Source: Alphaproteobacteria bacterium (GTDB lineage Bacteria > Pseudomonadota > Alphaproteobacteria > Rs-D84). Taken from it: 47,432 bases of DNA. The notes below the pieces were generated by a model. That model saw nothing but the letters and a program-made list of their open reading frames with translations, was not told where the DNA came from and did no database searches. A program made the translations under genes and the position numbers. The number at the start of each line of letters is the position of its first letter. Position 1 is the first letter of the stretch. The stretch covers positions 1 through 47,432 of the forward strand of contig JAFZHX010000008.1 in NCBI GenBank assembly GCA_017554665.1. The letters run 5' to 3'. Shown here one piece after another: positions 25,709-33,748 of the stretch.

Positions 25709-26665
25709 ATGGCTATAAAAGTACGCGACTACGAAGTGCGTTTAACTCGTAATAAAGAAGAACGAAAACAAGTTCGCCAACTGCGCTACAAAGTGTTTGT
25801 CGAAGAAGAAGGTGCAAATACAACTGAAGAGCAACGTGCGCTTGGTGAAGAATATGATGCGTATGATAGATACGCAGAATATATGGCTGTTTTCCATAAT
25901 GGTCGTGTTGTTGGAACTTATCGTATAATTGATAGAAATGCTGCAGAAAAGATGGGCGGTTTCTATACTGAAAACGAATTTAATATTTCCAAGATAAAAA
26001 AATATAACGGCAATATCGTTGAAATGTCCCGTGCATGTGTCGAAGCGGAATATCGTGAAAATGCACTTGTTATGCGTTTGCTGTGGGCAGGTCTTGGTGA
26101 AATGATTATGCGTCGCAAGATTGAAATATTGTTTGGTGTTGCTTCGTTTGTTGGCACAAAACCTGTTAAGTCTGCTCAGGCTATATCGTATTTGTACTAT
26201 AATCATTTAACACCATTGCGTTTGCGTGCGACTGTACTGTCTGAAAAATTTGCCGAAGGTGTTAATCCAAAAATGTCGCGTATGAATATCTTGCCTCGTG
26301 AATTTATTGATGAAGCAGATGCCAAGGCAGAAATGACACCTCTTATCAAAGGTTATTTGCGTTTGGGTGCGACATTTGGTCGTGGTGTATTTGTGGACAA
26401 GCCATTTAATTCATACGATGTATTTGTAATGATAGAAACACGCAAAATGAATGCTACTTATCAAAAGCACTTCTTGGGTCGTGAAAATGCACTTGGTTCT
26501 CCAGAAGACAAAGATAATATTATCAAAACAGTTGGCAAGATTATAACTTTCCCTGTTGTTGGTTCTTTTAAGGTTGTTCGTGCGCTGGTTGAATTTTTGT
26601 TGCATGAAGATGCAGATGATGCAGAATACATCGAAGATGCACCTAAATCAGAAACAGAAGAATAA
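25709..26665 (+). CDS. olsB: L-ornithine N(alpha)-acyltransferase (GNAT fold), OlsB-like
   Basis: 318 aa. It resembles OlsB-type acyltransferases that attach a 3-hydroxyacyl chain from ACP to ornithine, the first step of ornithine-lipid synthesis. The N-terminal half shows the family features RQLRYKVFVEEEGA, the YDAYDRYAEYMAVF strand region, GTYRII and VEMSRACVEAEYR. The C-terminal region continues to PREFIDEADAKAEMTPLIKGYLRLGA, typical of this family. The last 50 residues are an acidic extension. The SD is AAAGGATG. It is followed 5 bp later by an acyltransferase of the OlsA/PlsC type, which fits the second step. Confidence 0.85.
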   Translation: MAIKVRDYEVRLTRNKEERKQVRQLRYKVFVEEEGANTTEEQRALGEEYDAYDRYAEYMAVFHNGRVVGTYRIIDRNAAEKMGGFYTENEFNISKIKKYNGNIVEMSRACVEAEYRENALVMRLLWAGLGEMIMRRKIEILFGVASFVGTKPVKSAQAISYLYYNHLTPLRLRATVLSEKFAEGVNPKMSRMNILPREFIDEADAKAEMTPLIKGYLRLGATFGRGVFVDKPFNSYDVFVMIETRKMNATYQKHFLGRENALGSPEDKDNIIKTVGKIITFPVVGSFKVVRALVEFLLHEDADDAEYIEDAPKSETEE

Positions 26666-26670
26666 TCATT

Positions 26671-27495
26671 ATGGCAAAGTTAAGAAAGCAGAATATTTTT
26701 AATACAACAACCGCTGCGATAAAGTTCGTATTGTTTTGGGTAATGGTTGTTGTGCAGTTGCCTATAATATTCTTGTTGCCAAGTGGTAGCAGAATATCTG
26801 TGCGCTATATGCCAATCTTTATGTGGTTTTTGGTAAAACTGGCGGGCATAAAAATCGTTGTTCATGGCAAGATATCAGACAATCGTCCATTGATGGTTGT
26901 TGCTAATCATATATCTGTGTTTGAATTGGCGACTTTCCCATTGGCGTTTAATGGCAGTTTTATTGCCAAGAAAGAAATGGAACATTGGCCATTGGTTGGT
27001 TGGGTTGCAAAAAAGTTTGGTGTTATATTTGTAGATAGACGCCCATCGCATGCTCGTGATGCTTTGTCTGTTGTTCAAAAAACAGTTCAAAAAGTAAAAT
27101 ATCCAATGATTTTGTTCCCAGAAGGAACAACGACAAATGGCGCATATGTAAAACCATTTAAGAGTTCTTTATTTAACTTTGTAGAAAACTCTAATGTAAC
27201 TGTACAGCCTATGGCTATGCATTATCGTTACAAAGATGGTTCTGTTATAGACGAACAAACAATGGCAGATCATTTTGCGTACTTTGATAACAAAAAAGTA
27301 GATATGGGGCCTTTGTGTAAACGTGAACGCAGTGCATTTGGTCAGGTGTTTCATATAATGATGCTTGGTGGTTTTATGGTTGAGATTACATTGTTGCCAC
27401 CGCCACCCCTGGAGGGTATGGATAGAAAGCAGATTGCCGATGTGCTGCAAAAACAAGTATCGGAAAAGTATATGGAATTAAAAGATAAAAAATAA
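26671..27495 (+). CDS. olsA: 1-acyl-glycerol-3-phosphate acyltransferase family (PlsC/OlsA-like)
   Basis: 274 aa. A membrane segment lies at about 18-42. The acyltransferase domain has NHISVFEL (about 80-87), a variant of the NHx4D active-site motif with Glu in place of Asp, plus FVDRRP, FPEGTTTNG and PMAMHYR. OlsA O-acylates lyso-ornithine lipid at the membrane. The partner is olsB just upstream, so an OlsA role is favoured over general PlsC, but the motif change makes activity worth checking. It is encoded in the olsB-olsA-proS-proS cluster with small gaps. Confidence 0.75.
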   Translation: MAKLRKQNIFNTTTAAIKFVLFWVMVVVQLPIIFLLPSGSRISVRYMPIFMWFLVKLAGIKIVVHGKISDNRPLMVVANHISVFELATFPLAFNGSFIAKKEMEHWPLVGWVAKKFGVIFVDRRPSHARDALSVVQKTVQKVKYPMILFPEGTTTNGAYVKPFKSSLFNFVENSNVTVQPMAMHYRYKDGSVIDEQTMADHFAYFDNKKVDMGPLCKRERSAFGQVFHIMMLGGFMVEITLLPPPPLEGMDRKQIADVLQKQVSEKYMELKDKK

Positions 27496-27519
27496 TAAAA
27501 GAAACAAAAAGAAATAAAA

Positions 27520-28800
27520 ATGAGAATTGAAAATTTGTGTGTGCGTCGTTTAATAGGTGATGCAGCAGGTGCGACAACACATGGTCATAAAATTGCATTA
27601 AAGGGTGGGTATATATATCAAACTTTTCAAGGCGGATATACATTAACTCCACTTGGTTGGCGTGTTGTTCGTAATATTGAAAATATTATTCGTCAGGAAA
27701 TGGATGCGATTGATGGACAAGAAATTTTAATGCCTGTTGTATCTGGTGCTGATGTTTGGCGTGAAAGTGGTCGTTATGATACAGTGGATGTGTTGGCAAA
27801 ATTCAAGGGCCGTTCTGGAACAGATTATGTTTTGAATCCAACACACGAAGAAGTGGTAGTTGACTTTGTAAAATCAGTTTTAGAAACCTATCGTCAAATG
27901 CCATTTATGGTGTATCAAATTCAAACAAAATTCCGCGATGAATTGCGTGCACGTGCAGGTTTAATTCGTACTCGTGAATTTATTATGAAGGACGCTTATT
28001 CATTCCACGAAACATACGAAGATTTGGAACAGTATTATAATCGCTGTTTAGATGCGTACACTCGTATATTCAAGCGTTGTGGATTGAAAAATGTAGTTGA
28101 TGTTTTATCTTCGACTGGCGATATGGGTGGCAGTGTTGCTCATGAGTTTCAATTAATAAACGATATGGGTGAAGATACGATATACTTGTGCGATTGTGGT
28201 TATCGTACTAATAAAGAATTGGTTGATGAAGATACGGAATTATGTCCAAAATGTGGTGCGAAATTAAACAAAGTGCGTGGTATTGAAATTGGTAATATCT
28301 TTCAGTTGGGTACCAAGTATTCTGATTCTATGAATTTGACATACGCTGCACCAGATGGTGAAGCTAAACATCCTATCATGGGCTGTTATGGTATTGGTGT
28401 TGGCCGTACTATGGCAGCTATTATGGAAGAAAGTGCTGATGATAAAGGCCCTGTTTGGAATATGGCAACTGCACCATTTGCTGTTCATGTTATTGGATTG
28501 GCAGATAAAGAGGGCAAGACATTACCAATGGCAGAAAAAATTTACAATGATTTAAAATCTGCTGGTGTCGAAGTTATCTTGGATAATCGTGATGCGCGTG
28601 CCGGTGAAAAATTTGCTGACGCTGATTTGATTGCTGCACCAATTCGATTAATTGTATCGGCAAAAAATTTAGCAAACAATGCGATAGAAGTTAAATATCG
28701 TGTTAATGATGTTGATACAACTGATATGGAAACCTCGTTTGGTTTAGGTACCTATATGTCTGAAACAGTTGACGCAATATTAAAGTTGTTAGGAAAGTAA
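27520..28800 (+). CDS. proS: prolyl-tRNA synthetase, bacterial type without INS domain
   Basis: 426 aa, the length of alphaproteobacterial ProRS that lack the editing INS domain. It is a class II synthetase charging tRNA-Pro. Motif 1 is at YTLTPLGWRVVRNIENII, motif 2 includes RAGLIRTREFIMKDAYSFH, and motif 3 is GCYGIGVGRTMAAIMEE. A Cys-rich CDCGY...CPKCGAKL segment lies where INS would be flanked. The C-terminal anticodon-binding domain begins at about 325 (FAVHVIGLADKEGK). All catalytic motifs look intact. Its stop is one base before the ATG of a second ProRS of a different class. Confidence 0.93.
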   Translation: MRIENLCVRRLIGDAAGATTHGHKIALKGGYIYQTFQGGYTLTPLGWRVVRNIENIIRQEMDAIDGQEILMPVVSGADVWRESGRYDTVDVLAKFKGRSGTDYVLNPTHEEVVVDFVKSVLETYRQMPFMVYQIQTKFRDELRARAGLIRTREFIMKDAYSFHETYEDLEQYYNRCLDAYTRIFKRCGLKNVVDVLSSTGDMGGSVAHEFQLINDMGEDTIYLCDCGYRTNKELVDEDTELCPKCGAKLNKVRGIEIGNIFQLGTKYSDSMNLTYAAPDGEAKHPIMGCYGIGVGRTMAAIMEESADDKGPVWNMATAPFAVHVIGLADKEGKTLPMAEKIYNDLKSAGVEVILDNRDARAGEKFADADLIAAPIRLIVSAKNLANNAIEVKYRVNDVDTTDMETSFGLGTYMSETVDAILKLLGK

Positions 28801-28801
28801 A

Positions 28802-30238
28802 ATGAAAACAGCAATAACTCCAACACGTAGTGAAGATTTTAGTCAGTGGTATCAGAATTTAATTGTTGCAGCAGATTTGGCAGAAAGCGCACCTGTGCGT
28901 GGTTGTATGACAATTAAACCTTATGGTTGGGCAATTTGGGAACTGATGCGAGATGAGATGGATAGACGCATTAAATTGCATGGTGTTCAAAATGCAAATT
29001 TTCCATTGTTGATACCTATTGAGTTTTTTAACAAAGAAGCACAGCATGTTGACGGCTTTGCAAAAGAGTCTGCTGTTGTTACTCATCATCGTTTGAAAAT
29101 GATTGATGGTAAATTGCAACCAGACCCAGAATCAAAATTGACAGAGCCGTATATTATCCGTCCTACTTCTGAAACGATTATTGGTGAAGCGATGTCCAGA
29201 TGGATTCAATCTTATCGCGACTTGCCTATGAAGTTGAATCAGTGGGTAAATGTTATGCGCTGGGAAATGAGACCTCGTATGTTTTTGCGTACTTCGGAAT
29301 TTAATTGGCAAGAAGGTCATAATGTGTTTGCAACACACGAAGAAGCAAATGCAGATGCTCGTAAAATGCACAAAATGTATGGCGATTATATGCGTGATGT
29401 TTTGGCTATACCTTCTATTATGGGCGAAAAAACACCAGAAGAAAGATTTGCTGGTGCTGACCACACATATACCCTAGAACATATTATGCAAGACGGTAAA
29501 GCATTGCAGGCTGGTACTTCTCATGATTTAGGGCAGCACTTTTCAAAATCGTTTGGTGTTCAGTTCTTGGGAACTGATGGAAAGTTACAACATGCTTGGA
29601 CAACATCTTGGGGTACCACAACTCGTATGATGGGCTCTATGTTTATGGTTCACTCTGACGATGATGGTTTGATTTTGCCTCCATTTGTTGCGCCTTATCA
29701 GGTTGTGATAATTCCAATTACACGAGAAGACACAGCAGACGCGTTAAATGCTTATGCTGATGAATTGGCAGAAAAGTTGCGTGCAGCTGGTGTTCGTGTT
29801 TTGGTTGATCGTTCTGATATGCGTGCGCCAGATAAAATGTGGAAATGGATTAAACGCGGTGTTCCATTGCGTGTTGAAATAGGTGCTCGTGAAATGGAAT
29901 CGGGCGATGTAACTATTACACGTCGTGATATTGGTCGTGAATCGAAGCGTACAATCAAGACTACAGAATTGATTGAATCAGTGAACGATATCATGAAGCA
30001 AATTCATTCAGATATGGTTGCACGCGTTGAAAAACGCAATCAAGAAATGATTCACGAGGTTGCAGATTTAGAAGAGCTGGATGCAGCTTTGTCTGACGGT
30101 AAAATTGGTTTCTTCCGTATAAAGTATGAATTAACAACGGTGGAACATTTTGATGCTTTGATGGACAAACATAAAATAACACGTCGTTGTTTAGATGACA
30201 AAGATCCAACTTATGTATTTGTTGCAAAGTCTTATTAA
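28802..30238 (+). CDS. second prolyl-tRNA synthetase, archaeal/eukaryotic type
   Basis: 478 aa. Class II synthetase of the archaeal/eukaryotic ProRS class: RGCMTIKPYGWAIWELMRDE (motif 1 region), RPTSETIIGEAMSRWIQSY, EMRPRMFLRTSEFNWQEGH (motif 2), AGTSHDLGQHFSKSFG and SWGTTTRMMGSMFMVHSDD (motif 3 region), anticodon domain from about 305, and the class-typical C-terminal domain ending in Tyr. That domain keeps only one Cys, so the zinc site is lost, as in several bacterial members. It looks functional by motif content. The SD is AGGAAAG inside the preceding proS. Presence next to a bacterial-type ProRS is rare. Confidence 0.92.
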   Translation: MKTAITPTRSEDFSQWYQNLIVAADLAESAPVRGCMTIKPYGWAIWELMRDEMDRRIKLHGVQNANFPLLIPIEFFNKEAQHVDGFAKESAVVTHHRLKMIDGKLQPDPESKLTEPYIIRPTSETIIGEAMSRWIQSYRDLPMKLNQWVNVMRWEMRPRMFLRTSEFNWQEGHNVFATHEEANADARKMHKMYGDYMRDVLAIPSIMGEKTPEERFAGADHTYTLEHIMQDGKALQAGTSHDLGQHFSKSFGVQFLGTDGKLQHAWTTSWGTTTRMMGSMFMVHSDDDGLILPPFVAPYQVVIIPITREDTADALNAYADELAEKLRAAGVRVLVDRSDMRAPDKMWKWIKRGVPLRVEIGAREMESGDVTITRRDIGRESKRTIKTTELIESVNDIMKQIHSDMVARVEKRNQEMIHEVADLEELDAALSDGKIGFFRIKYELTTVEHFDALMDKHKITRRCLDDKDPTYVFVAKSY

Positions 30239-30242
30239 AAAC

Positions 30243-30268
30243 AACCGCCCGTTTGGGCGGTTGTTTAT
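30243..30268. terminator. bidirectional terminator between proS2 and the spermidine-synthase-like gene
   Basis: AACCGCCCGTTTGGGCGGTT hairpin (30243-30262) with A-run on one side and TGTTTA on the other; the same 20-bp hairpin recurs at 40609-40628. Confidence 0.75.
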
Positions 30269-31647
30269 CTGTCATAAATAACTGGTGTTTTGTTTATCGT
30301 ATAAACTCGACCATCATTTTCAATATTATAATACAAGTATATCACATTGGAAGAACCGTAAATATGATTCCATGGGTTAAAGTCATAAATCATATGTCTG
30401 GATGTGTTGTGTGGAAATACATGATGGAAAGTGTTGTCGAATACGCGACTGTATTTGTCTGCGAATTCAGGTGATACAATCATATTCAATGCGAGAACAC
30501 CATTTGGTGCAATGCGTGCTTTTAGTCTGTGCATAAATTCAACAGTTATCAAGCTTTCTGGAACTTGGTAAGAGTTTGAATACACGTCCAGCAATATAAA
30601 GTCGTATTGTTCTTTTGTGTTTTTCAAGAACTGGCTTGCATCATCAACAATGAACTTTTTATTTGCAGATAATTTTTTGCCCAGAAAGTGTTTTTCAGAA
30701 ACATCTTTCAAAGTGCGTTCTATATCTACAAAAGTATATTCGTTACGAGTGTCGTTTAAGCCCAAAGTAAAACCGCCTGCACCTAAAACTAATATTTTAA
30801 ATTTTTTGTTTTGTGGCATGTTATAAATGAAAATATTGTTCAGAAAATCGACATAATTGGCGGTTGTGCCTTCTTGTTCGTTGTACATAGACATCGCTAA
30901 CCCGTTCATGGACAAGATTTTAGTGTCGCCCATATTTTCAATAGATATAGTAGAGTTTGCGTTGTTAACAATAATGCCAAATTTACCTTTTTGATATGTG
31001 TTACTGTTAATAAACAAAGACATAGCAACGATTGCTGTGCAAACTATCCAAACCCACCAACGGCGAGATAATAATAATGCGCCAACAACAGATAATAAAG
31101 TTATCAATACAACTGTATAATTAACACCAAGAAATGGCATCAGAAATAATGTTGTAGCAATAGAGCCAAATACAGAACCGATTGTGTCCCATGCCATTAT
31201 ATTGCCTGTACAGTTCTTGTTGTATTGGTGCAACAGTCTTGACATCAATGTAGTATTAAGACCGAACAAGAATGGGCCTGTGGACAAGAATATCAGCGAA
31301 TAGATAAAAGTCTGAATTGCGCCAGAAGTTATGGCAACTTTGTGCATCCACGTAAAGTATTTAGTTATCAGAGGAAAACTTGCAGCAAATATTGATAAAC
31401 CTGCGATAATCAAGAAATTGATGTTTAATATTTTAGTGATTTTTTTGTTATCAATTTTCTGTGATTCACCAATAAAGTACCCAAAAGACATAAAGCCTAA
31501 AAATATAGCCATAATAATACTTGTTATAACGGCACTGCTACCGACATAAAAAGATAGCTGACGCAATACTGCTAGTTCCAAAGAAAGGCTGACATATCCG
31601 TTTAAAAAGATTAAAAAAACAAGAACAGTACGATTTAATTTTAGCAT
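30265..31647 (-). CDS. membrane-anchored spermidine-synthase-like protein
   Basis: 460 aa. About seven hydrophobic segments occupy residues 8-215. The C-terminal domain is a spermidine-synthase-like Rossmann fold with LVLGAGGFTLGL (SAM/dcSAM-binding loop, near residue 288), FVDIERTL, and FILLDVYSN. Fused TM plus SpeE-like proteins are common in bacteria; some are aminopropyltransferases, most are uncharacterised. Lack of a neighbouring speD means polyamine synthesis is uncertain. The SD is AGAGGG. The promoter -10 lies inside a perfect inverted repeat. The stop overlaps the bidirectional terminator. Confidence 0.8.
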   Translation of the reverse strand: MLKLNRTVLVFLIFLNGYVSLSLELAVLRQLSFYVGSSAVITSIIMAIFLGFMSFGYFIGESQKIDNKKITKILNINFLIIAGLSIFAASFPLITKYFTWMHKVAITSGAIQTFIYSLIFLSTGPFLFGLNTTLMSRLLHQYNKNCTGNIMAWDTIGSVFGSIATTLFLMPFLGVNYTVVLITLLSVVGALLLSRRWWVWIVCTAIVAMSLFINSNTYQKGKFGIIVNNANSTISIENMGDTKILSMNGLAMSMYNEQEGTTANYVDFLNNIFIYNMPQNKKFKILVLGAGGFTLGLNDTRNEYTFVDIERTLKDVSEKHFLGKKLSANKKFIVDDASQFLKNTKEQYDFILLDVYSNSYQVPESLITVEFMHRLKARIAPNGVLALNMIVSPEFADKYSRVFDNTFHHVFPHNTSRHMIYDFNPWNHIYGSSNVIYLYYNIENDGRVYTINKTPVIYDR

Positions 31648-31658
31648 TTTATTCCCTC

Positions 31659-31683
31659 TTACAATACGACAGGTGTATTGTAA
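31659..31683. repeat. perfect 9-bp inverted repeat overlapping a promoter -10 (operator candidate)
   Basis: TTACAATAC, 7-nt centre, GTATTGTAA. It covers the -10 box of the spermidine-synthase-like gene and ends just before its SD, so it could be an operator or an SD-proximal RNA hairpin. Confidence 0.5.
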
Positions 31684-31705
31684 TAAAAATGCACACTAAT
31701 CTCAA
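31677..31705 (-). promoter_or_regulatory. promoter of the spermidine-synthase-like gene
   Basis: Minus-strand TTGAGA (31700-31705), 17-bp spacer, TACAAT (31677-31682). Confidence 0.6.
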
Positions 31706-31713
31706 ACGAAATT

Positions 31714-32013
31714 TTAATGCACATGCATTAATCTTATGTCATCAAACTCGGAATATTTATTAAACATAGCGCGTGCAAAAGGACATAAAGTTATAACATG
31801 TCTTTTTTGATTACGCGCAATTGTTGCGATATTACGAACCAAAGTAAGACCTATTTGTTGGTTTCTGTATTCTGGCTCTACATTTGTATAGTCGATAATA
31901 AGTTTGTCTATGCCAACTCGTATATATGTAATTTCACCAATTTTTTTATTGTTGAGCATAGCATATACGCTGTTTTGTTGTTCCGATACAAGATATTGAA
32001 TTTTATTTGTCAT
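31714..32013 (-). CDS. small GNAT-like N-acetyltransferase (PF14542 type)
   Basis: 99 aa. It matches the compact GNAT subfamily of about 90-100 aa in which only the acetyl-CoA core is kept: GEITYIRVGIDKLIIDYTNVEPEYRNQQIGLTLV-type strand and P-loop region (the Q-x-I-G turn binds CoA), then ARNQKRHVITLCPFARAMF and a short tail. The substrate is unknown. It ends about 30 bp upstream of the spermidine-synthase-like promoter elements, on the same strand. No clear promoter or SD was found. Confidence 0.75.
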   Translation of the reverse strand: MTNKIQYLVSEQQNSVYAMLNNKKIGEITYIRVGIDKLIIDYTNVEPEYRNQQIGLTLVRNIATIARNQKRHVITLCPFARAMFNKYSEFDDIRLMHVH

Positions 32014-32092
32014 ACAAAAAATATATCACGATAAAGAATAAAATTGTATATGACAGTATTCAAAAAGAAATCTGGCAGATGCCGGACTTGTT

Positions 32093-33022
32093 TTAGATAG
32101 AATCAAAGTTTTTACGAATTATCTTTCCGCTTTTTCGCAGTGCGGCAGACTCTGGTGCTGTCATCTTTGGTACCAGTGTTGCAACAACACCCATAGAGCC
32201 AACAATGCGTGGTAATGACATAGCAAGTGCTTTGTTTCCAACACCGTCAACTGTACTTACTGTCAAAATGCGATTTTCGTCATTTGCAATACAACGGACT
32301 AAATCAGCTACTGCGCCTGCGATGCCGTCCCAAGTCGCACCGCGTCCACGAATGATTTCATATGCCGCATTGTGTACACGATGTTCAATAGTATTGCGTG
32401 TGGTTTGTGTTAAAGAGTTTTTTGTTTGACGACAGAAAGAATTTAAATCGACACCACCGATACTTGCTGAAGACCAGTTAATCATGCTGCTATCCCCGTG
32501 TTCGCCCAATACATACGCGTTAACAGATTGTGTTGATACGGAAAGTTGGCGAGATAAAATAGTACGCAATCTGGCAGAGTCTAACATTGTTCCTGTTCCA
32601 ATTACGCGTGCTGCAGGTAGTTTTGATATTTGCTGCGCCAACATTACCATAACATCCAAAGGATTTGTTACGATTATCAATTTGACTTGTTTTGCATCAA
32701 CATTTGCCATAACACGAGGTACTATATCGCTGATAACATCAGCATTTGCGCGTAACAAGTCTGTGCGTGTTTGTCCAGGCTTTTGGTTTGCACCAGCAGC
32801 AATGATAACTATTTCGCTACCACGGATGCCACGATAGTTGTTGACAGCTGTTAGTTTTATGTCGTATGAAAATACAGCAGCGTGTCCCAAGTCTTCTGCA
32901 GCAGCGCGTGCGCGTATACCATCGCGATCGAATAAAACGATTTCATGAGCCAAACCAGTGTTTGCAACAGCAGTTGCGACAGCTGAACCAACAGAACCCA
33001 AACCAATAATTGAAATTTTCAT
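32093..33022 (-). CDS. ldh: L-lactate dehydrogenase
   Basis: 309 aa from ATG 33022, which follows GGGAGAG; a longer in-frame version lacks support. The NAD-binding loop is GLGSVGSAVA. The substrate loop is ANQKPGQTRTD, with Gln at the position that selects pyruvate/lactate over oxaloacetate/malate and the catalytic Arg after it. TGTMLDSARLR gives the Asp-Arg pair and LGEHGDSS the catalytic His. It reduces pyruvate to L-lactate with NADH, suggesting fermentative capacity. A TATAAT sequence lies at 33048-33053 on the minus strand, but the -35 is unclear. Confidence 0.88.
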   Translation of the reverse strand: MKISIIGLGSVGSAVATAVANTGLAHEIVLFDRDGIRARAAAEDLGHAAVFSYDIKLTAVNNYRGIRGSEIVIIAAGANQKPGQTRTDLLRANADVISDIVPRVMANVDAKQVKLIIVTNPLDVMVMLAQQISKLPAARVIGTGTMLDSARLRTILSRQLSVSTQSVNAYVLGEHGDSSMINWSSASIGGVDLNSFCRQTKNSLTQTTRNTIEHRVHNAAYEIIRGRGATWDGIAGAVADLVRCIANDENRILTVSTVDGVGNKALAMSLPRIVGSMGVVATLVPKMTAPESAALRKSGKIIRKNFDSI

Positions 33023-33111
33023 GCATTCTCTCCCATTGTCGCTGTATATTATATCATAAAAACGCGCACAATCGCAGAAATTTTTATTCATAAATGGTAT
33101 GTAAAAAGCAC

Positions 33112-33141
33112 TTGCGCGATTTGTAGTATATTTTCTATAAT
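33112..33141 (+). promoter_or_regulatory. promoter of the thioredoxin-fold/cvpA pair
   Basis: TTGCGC (33112-33117), 18-bp spacer, TATAAT (33136-33141); SD AAAGGAG follows before the ATG at 33165. Confidence 0.6.
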
Positions 33142-33164
33142 CGATTTAAGTAAAAGGAGAAAAA

Positions 33165-33734
33165 ATGAAAAAATTAACATTGTTATCAGCATTATTTGGC
33201 TTGTCGTTTGTTGGTGCTGCATCTGCTGCAGATGTAACGGTGTACTATTCGCCAAGTTGTCCACATTGTCATCATGCACGTGATTTTATATCCAATACAT
33301 TGGTATATGAATATCCTGAATTACAGGTAACAATGGTGAATGTTATGGAAACAGCCAACCGTTCTTTGTTTGAAGAAGCTTTGCAGAAATGTAAATTTGA
33401 ATCTGGTGGCGTTCCTGTATTGGTTGTTGGTGATAAGTGCGAACAAGGCTATGCAGAATTTATGCAAGATTCATTGCGCAAATATGTAGAAGAAGATTTA
33501 ACAGAAGAACAAAAAGCTGCTGCTGCAGAAAATAAAAAAGCAATGGCTGCTGATGCAGAAAAGTTCAAAGCAGAACACGCAGACCGTGTAAATGCAATTG
33601 TTGAATATGTTGCAACTCAGGATGCGAAATCGCAAAAAAAAACTAGCGAACCAAGCACTATGTGGTTTTGGGTATTGCTAGTTGCATTGGTTGCAGGTTT
33701 GGGCTTTGTTTTAGTTCGCAAAGATAACAAATAA
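33165..33734 (+). CDS. periplasmic glutaredoxin/thioredoxin-fold protein with C-terminal membrane anchor
   Basis: 189 aa. Signal peptide MKKLTLLSALFGLSFVGAASA, then a short thioredoxin-like domain (about 22-100) with the redox motif CPHC (in YYSPSCPHCHHARDF) and a cis-Pro segment GGVPVLVVGD. Residues 105-150 form a charged helix, and residues 160-183 are a membrane segment (MWFWVLLVALVAGLGFVLV) followed by a basic tail, i.e. anchored at the inner membrane facing the periplasm. The CPHC motif is DsbA-like, suggesting disulfide chemistry, useful given the many Cys-rich secreted proteins nearby. cvpA follows 14 bp later. Confidence 0.78.
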   Translation: MKKLTLLSALFGLSFVGAASAADVTVYYSPSCPHCHHARDFISNTLVYEYPELQVTMVNVMETANRSLFEEALQKCKFESGGVPVLVVGDKCEQGYAEFMQDSLRKYVEEDLTEEQKAAAAENKKAMAADAEKFKAEHADRVNAIVEYVATQDAKSQKKTSEPSTMWFWVLLVALVAGLGFVLVRKDNK

Positions 33735-33748
33735 AAAGTATAGAAAAA

